Assembly (NCBI GenBank): GCA_002451435.1
Contig: DKCF01000092.1
Location: 22,196-36,253, forward strand
Source of the DNA: Bifidobacterium sp. UBA6881
GTDB lineage: Bacteria; Actinomycetota; Actinomycetes; Actinomycetales; Bifidobacteriaceae
Length of the DNA stretch: 14,058 nt
Direction: 5' to 3'
The translations under genes and the position numbers were made by a program. The notes below the pieces were generated by a model. It did no database searches and was not told where the DNA came from. It saw only the letters and a program-made list of their open reading frames with translations. The first letter of the stretch is position 1, and the number at the start of each line of letters is the position of its first letter. Positions 13,657 through 14,058 of this stretch are shown in pieces.

Positions 13657-14058
13657 TTACTGCTCCGGCGGCTCAAATGCATAGCCCACGCCGTGCACGG
13701 TGCGGATGGTTTTCGAGCCGAGCTTGTGGCGCAGGGCCTTGACATGCGAATCCACCGTGCGGGTGCCGGAGGCGTCGACCCAATCCCAAACCTCCTCGAG
13801 CAGCTTCTCACGGGTGAGCACGGACTTCGGCTTGCGCGCCAGCGTGGCCAGAAGGTCGAATTCCGTTGGAGTCAGATGCACCTGCTCGCCGTTGACGGTG
13901 ACGATGCGCTGCGCGGGGTCGATGACCAGAGAACCGAAATCAAGCAGCTTCTCGTTCTCGGAGTTCTTGGCGATGACCTTCGCCCTGTCGACGCGCCGGA
14001 GCAGCGCCTTGCACCGGGCGATGAGCTCGCGCATCGAGAAGGGCTTGGTCATGTAATC
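13657..14058 (-). CDS. Response regulator, OmpR/PhoB family (partial, N-terminus beyond window)
   Basis: The reading frame is open to the window edge and begins there with DYMTKPFS, the end of a receiver domain with its conserved lysine in TKP, so the phosphorylated aspartate lies outside. The C-terminal half is a winged-helix DNA-binding domain: a short beta platform (LLDFGSLVIDPAQRIV), then LTPTEFDLLATLARKP, a recognition helix region RTVDSHVKALRHKLG and the wing IRTVHGVGYAFEP. This places it in the OmpR/PhoB class. About 133 residues are visible of a usual 225-245. It is the first gene of the pair with the kinase. The target genes cannot be read from this window. Confidence 0.93.
   Translation of the reverse strand, partial: DYMTKPFSMRELIARCKALLRRVDRAKVIAKNSENEKLLDFGSLVIDPAQRIVTVNGEQVHLTPTEFDLLATLARKPKSVLTREKLLEEVWDWVDASGTRTVDSHVKALRHKLGSKTIRTVHGVGYAFEPPEQ

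Noticed and set aside
1..14058. CRISPR array, tRNA/rRNA genes, insertion sequence, phage or toxin-antitoxin system
   Set aside because: No regularly spaced repeats, no tRNA-like or rRNA-like stretches, no transposase or integrase motifs were found on either strand by eye.

Overview
The window looks like a chromosomal segment of a high-GC Gram-positive actinobacterium, most likely a Bifidobacterium. Support: two WhiB-family iron-sulfur regulators (a family confined to Actinobacteria and their phages), tandem LytR-CpsA-Psr (LCP) cell-wall ligases, an EccC-like FtsK/SpoIIIE ATPase, strong GGAGG-type ribosome sites, and compact protein style. The genus is inference. No rRNA, tRNA, transposase, CRISPR array or prophage gene was seen, and every gene looks intact except the one cut by the right edge.

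Left block (32-5249, all minus strand). Read in transcription order: an LCP protein with a Ser/Asp-rich C-terminal tail (5249-3801), a second LCP protein with a 150-residue cytoplasmic N-terminal tail (3746-2346), a membrane-anchored two-ATPase protein resembling the type VII secretion motor EccC (2193-406), and a WhiB1-like regulator (310-32) that appears to have its own promoter. The 152-bp gap before the ATPase gene holds a perfect DnaA-box sequence.

The 299-bp divergent intergenic region 5250-5548 holds putative promoters for the LCP genes (leftward) and for a WhiB2/WhmD-like regulator (rightward). The whiB2 leader carries an imperfect direct repeat.

Middle block (5549-10489, plus strand). 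whiB2, a 1041-residue protein joining a GT2 glycosyltransferase domain to a large multi-pass membrane region, and a single-pass exported protein (probably DUF5719) overlap by 8 and 4 bp, so they form one tightly coupled operon. They run tail to tail, one base apart, into a small zincin-like 'metallopeptidase family' gene (10952-10491) whose HExxH motif is degenerate. As I recall, a similar neighbourhood exists near whiB in Streptomyces; together with the LCP genes it suggests a conserved but poorly characterised actinobacterial envelope-glycan and septation module.

Right block. A phosphomannomutase-like HAD-IIB phosphatase and a ComF-type phosphoribosyltransferase run rightward (10997-12529). 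Converging on them is a two-component system on the minus strand: an OmpR/PhoB-type response regulator (cut by the window end) followed by a HAMP-containing sensor kinase with almost no extracellular part.

The most promising under-described theme is the whiB2-GT2/membrane-DUF5719-zincin locus facing two LCP ligases and an orphan EccC-like ATPase: a developmental regulator sharing an operon with probable wall-glycan assembly proteins.
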